From: Rhodoligotrophos defluvii
GTDB taxonomy: Bacteria; Pseudomonadota; Alphaproteobacteria; Rhizobiales; Im1
Reading direction: 5' to 3'
Assembly (NCBI RefSeq): GCF_005281615.1
Contig: NZ_SZZM01000001.1
Span: 1,229,001-1,293,000, forward strand
DNA: 64,000 nt
The notes under the pieces were generated by a model. That model made no database searches. It had not been told where the DNA came from and was given only the letters and a program-made list of their open reading frames with translations. Both the position numbers and the translations under genes were made by a program. Positions 61,901 through 64,000 of this stretch are shown here, piece after piece (position 1 is the stretch's first letter; the number at the start of each line of letters is the position of its first letter).

Positions 61901-62778
61901 CACGCGGCATCCCGCTCGGCGATGGCATCCGCCATGGCGACAACCCGGCGGGCGACCTCGCAATGCAGCCGTTCCACCATCCGTCCATCGAGCTCGATCG
62001 CCCCTTTCGCGGCATTCTCGGGCCGCTCGAACGCGGCAATGATCTTGCGCGCCGCCTCGATTTCGCTTTCGGCAGGACGGAACACCTCGTTCGCAACCTC
62101 GACCTGGCCAGGATGGATCAGCGTCTTGCCGTCGAAACCGAACAGGCGCCCCTGTCGGCACTCGGCCGCAAAGCCTTCCTCGTTGCGAAAATCGTTATAG
62201 ACGCCGTCTATGACATCGAGACCATAGGCCCGGGCAGCCGCCACGCAGGTCATCAGCCACGGCACCATGGCGGCGCGGCCTTCGCCAAGGCCGGCGCGCG
62301 TCTCCTTGGCAAGATCGTTGGTGCCCATCACGAGGCACACGAGCCGGCTGCCGCCTGCCGCGGCCGCGATGGCGCCCGCATCCAGCATGGCGAGCGGCGT
62401 CTCCATCATGGCCCATAGCCGCACCTTGTCCGGCGCGCCCGCCTGATCGATACGGCCCGAGATCGCGCTTATATCCTCAGGACCGTTCACCTTGGGCAGC
62501 AGGATGCCGTCCGGCGAAGCAGCGATGGCCGCGGTGAGATCTTCCTCGCCCCACGGCGTGTCCAACCCGTTGATGCGGATGATCAGCTCGCGCCGGCCGT
62601 ACCCTCCTCCGGTCACCGCCGCCGTGACTTGCTGTCGCGCCGACGCCTTGGCATCTGGCGCAACCGCGTCCTCGAGATCCAGAATCAAGGCATCGGCCGG
62701 GATCGACTTGGCCTTTTCCAAGGCGCGGCTGTTCGACCCCGGCATGTAGAGAACGCTGCGGCGCGGCCGGATGATCAT
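61900..62778 (-). CDS. HpcH/HpaI-family CoA ester lyase (malyl-CoA lyase/thioesterase type)
   Basis: A 292-aa TIM-barrel protein of the CitE-like group: RPRRSVLYMPGSNSRALEKA, ALILDLEDAVAPDAK, LWAMMETPLAMLDA, LVMGTNDLAKETRA and FGFDGKTLIHPGQVEVAN with the metal-binding Glu and Asp. Members cleave malyl-CoA or beta-methylmalyl-CoA, or hydrolyse malyl-CoA. The gene pairs with the mesaconyl-CoA hydratase downstream. Together they point to the C5 part of the ethylmalonyl-CoA pathway or to mesaconate/methylmalate use. Confidence 0.85.
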   Translation of the reverse strand: MIIRPRRSVLYMPGSNSRALEKAKSIPADALILDLEDAVAPDAKASARQQVTAAVTGGGYGRRELIIRINGLDTPWGEEDLTAAIAASPDGILLPKVNGPEDISAISGRIDQAGAPDKVRLWAMMETPLAMLDAGAIAAAAGGSRLVCLVMGTNDLAKETRAGLGEGRAAMVPWLMTCVAAARAYGLDVIDGVYNDFRNEEGFAAECRQGRLFGFDGKTLIHPGQVEVANEVFRPAESEIEAARKIIAAFERPENAAKGAIELDGRMVERLHCEVARRVVAMADAIAERDAA

Positions 62779-62890
62779 TCAAAGAGCCCCCTTCCATTTT
62801 TCGCAAGTGCGTGACGGTAATAGATCAACGGACCGCATGCCAAGTGGCAAGGCAGCTCGGCCGTGCAGCTCTTAGACGGATTGACCAGTC

Positions 62891-64000
62891 ATGACAGCGG
62901 ATAGCACCTATTTCGATGTGGTGATCGTGGGTGGCGGCGTAATGGGCAGTGCCGCCGCCTACTTCCTGACCCATGAACCCCTGTTCACCGGGTCCGTTGC
63001 CATCATCGAACGGGACACGAGCTTTGCGGAATGCTCAACCGGGCGCTCGGCCGGCGGTCTGCGCCAGCAGTTCTCCACCCCGGAAAACATCGAGATGTCG
63101 CTTTACGGCCTGCAGTTCATCCGCAGGCTAAAAGAACGCTTCGGCCCCGATGCGGATGTGAGCTTCCGCGAGCAGGGCTATCTGATGCTCGCTTCGGAAA
63201 CCGGCCTGGAGACCCTGCGGGAGAACGTGGAGCTGCAGCGCTCCTACGGTGCCGACATCGTGCTCTATAACGAGGCGGAGCTGCACGAGGCTTTTCCCTG
63301 GTTGTCGACCGAGGGCCTGGTCGCCGGCGCCTTCGGGCGCAGTGGCGAGGGTTGGCTCGATCCCTTCAGTCTGATGACCTTGATGCGCAAGGCTGCGCAG
63401 GCAAAGGGCGCATCCATGATCACCGGCACCGTGACGGGGTTCGCCATGAGCGATGGCCAGGTGGAAGCGGTCGAGCTGAGCGATGGCCGCAGGATCGGTT
63501 GCGGAACCCTCATCAATGCGGCGGGGGCCGATGCGGGCAAGGTCGGCGCCATGCTGAGCATCGAGCTGCCGGTCGAGCGGCGCAAGCGCTTCGTTTTCGT
63601 GTTCGACTGCCGCGATGCGCCTGGGCGCTGCCCGCTGACGATCGAGCCCACCGGCCTCTACTTCCGTCCGGAAGGTGCCCATTTCATCACCGGGCTCGGT
63701 CCCCTCGAAGGCGAATGGGATACTTCTGACCTTGAGGTCAATCACAACTGGTTCGAGGAGGAAATCTGGCCGCGCCTGGCGGCCCGGGTCTCGGCCTTCG
63801 AGGCCATCAAGCCGACCGGCGCCTGGGCCGGGTTTTATGACTACAACACGTTCGATCAGAACGCGATCATCGGCCGCCATCCCGATTTCGATAACCTCTA
63901 CCTCATGAACGGCTCCTCCGGCCATGGCCTCCAGCACGGCCCTGCGGCGGGGCGTGCCATCAGCGAGCTGATCGTGCATGGAGCCTACCAGACGATAGAC
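62891..64000 (+). CDS. FAD-dependent oxidoreductase (DAO/FOXRED1-like), cut by the window edge
   Basis: From the ATG at 62891, 370 codons stay open to the end of the window, so the C-terminus is missing, probably only a few dozen residues. FDVVIVGGGVMGSAAAYFL is the FAD motif; FAECSTGRSAGGLRQQFSTP follows and GLYFRPEGAHFITGLG plus NLYLMNGSSGHGLQHGPA belong to the substrate/FAD-binding C-terminal half of the D-amino-acid-oxidase/sarcosine-oxidase superfamily. The substrate is probably an N-methylated or other amino acid. It is divergent from the CoA ester lyase (112-bp gap). Confidence 0.85.
   Translation, partial: MTADSTYFDVVIVGGGVMGSAAAYFLTHEPLFTGSVAIIERDTSFAECSTGRSAGGLRQQFSTPENIEMSLYGLQFIRRLKERFGPDADVSFREQGYLMLASETGLETLRENVELQRSYGADIVLYNEAELHEAFPWLSTEGLVAGAFGRSGEGWLDPFSLMTLMRKAAQAKGASMITGTVTGFAMSDGQVEAVELSDGRRIGCGTLINAAGADAGKVGAMLSIELPVERRKRFVFVFDCRDAPGRCPLTIEPTGLYFRPEGAHFITGLGPLEGEWDTSDLEVNHNWFEEEIWPRLAARVSAFEAIKPTGAWAGFYDYNTFDQNAIIGRHPDFDNLYLMNGSSGHGLQHGPAAGRAISELIVHGAYQTID

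Overview
The window looks like chromosomal DNA of a GC-rich alphaproteobacterium, most likely of the order Hyphomicrobiales (Rhizobiales). Evidence: a giant NAD-glutamate dehydrogenase, the order amtB - ftsK - lolA - xthA, the block sdhCDAB with mesaconyl-CoA hydratase and a CoA ester lyase beside it, and a palindromic 55-bp intergenic repeat of a kind I associate with this order. No replication gene, rRNA, insertion sequence, integrase or CRISPR array was seen.

Positions 1-23950 are accessory and catabolic. The left edge holds the first 37 codons of a leftward CoxL/xanthine-dehydrogenase-type molybdenum hydroxylase. From 508 to 18540 a set of co-directional, often overlapping genes encodes a complete uptake-and-degradation pathway for an unidentified substrate: thioesterase, crotonase, TetR regulator, two paralogous Tat-exported LIV-type binding proteins, three SDR oxidoreductases, an AMP-forming acyl-CoA synthetase, a pair of acyl-CoA dehydrogenases that looks like an alpha2beta2 enzyme, a second crotonase, a glyoxalase-fold protein, a LivHMGF-like ABC transporter and a GMC alcohol oxidase/dehydrogenase. 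Three promoter regions of this block (near 402, 2716 and 9386) share a 14-bp palindrome YGAAT-N4-ATTCR followed 7-9 nt later by TTGAC. This is very probably the operator of the TetR protein encoded inside the block. Both crotonases lack the two catalytic glutamates of true enoyl-CoA hydratases.

Positions 18541-19600 form a scar: a 23-codon crotonase tail and a 55-codon SDR tail flank an intact GNAT acetyltransferase. A second, leftward module (19601-22437) has an SDR, an L-carnitine-dehydrogenase-like enzyme and a frameshifted ureohydrolase with an altered metal site. It is divergent from a double-domain RidA protein (22590-23672). A tRNA-Gly(GCC) at 23954-24028 has its 3' end pointing at the accessory region, the geometry of an island integration site.

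From 24208 rightward the content is housekeeping: tRNA-editing deacylase, thioredoxin-TPR chaperone, Lon-N protein, Trm112-like and DUF971 proteins, UbiH-family hydroxylase, TesB, NAD-GDH, an APC permease, a TerB-like protein, a TPM/LemA operon, CorA, a tandem 55-bp repeat, an AhpD-like protein, AmtB behind a sigma-54-like promoter, FtsK, LolA, a structured intergenic region that may encode a small RNA, XthA, LptE, LeuS, a YggS-type PLP protein, a dimethylglycine-dehydrogenase-like enzyme, acetyl-CoA synthetase, a METTL20-like methyltransferase, SdhCDAB, mesaconyl-CoA hydratase, a CoA ester lyase and, cut by the right edge, a second FAD oxidoreductase. A parS-like 16-mer lies at 54373-54388.

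All functional calls come from reading motifs and family resemblance by eye. No database search was run.
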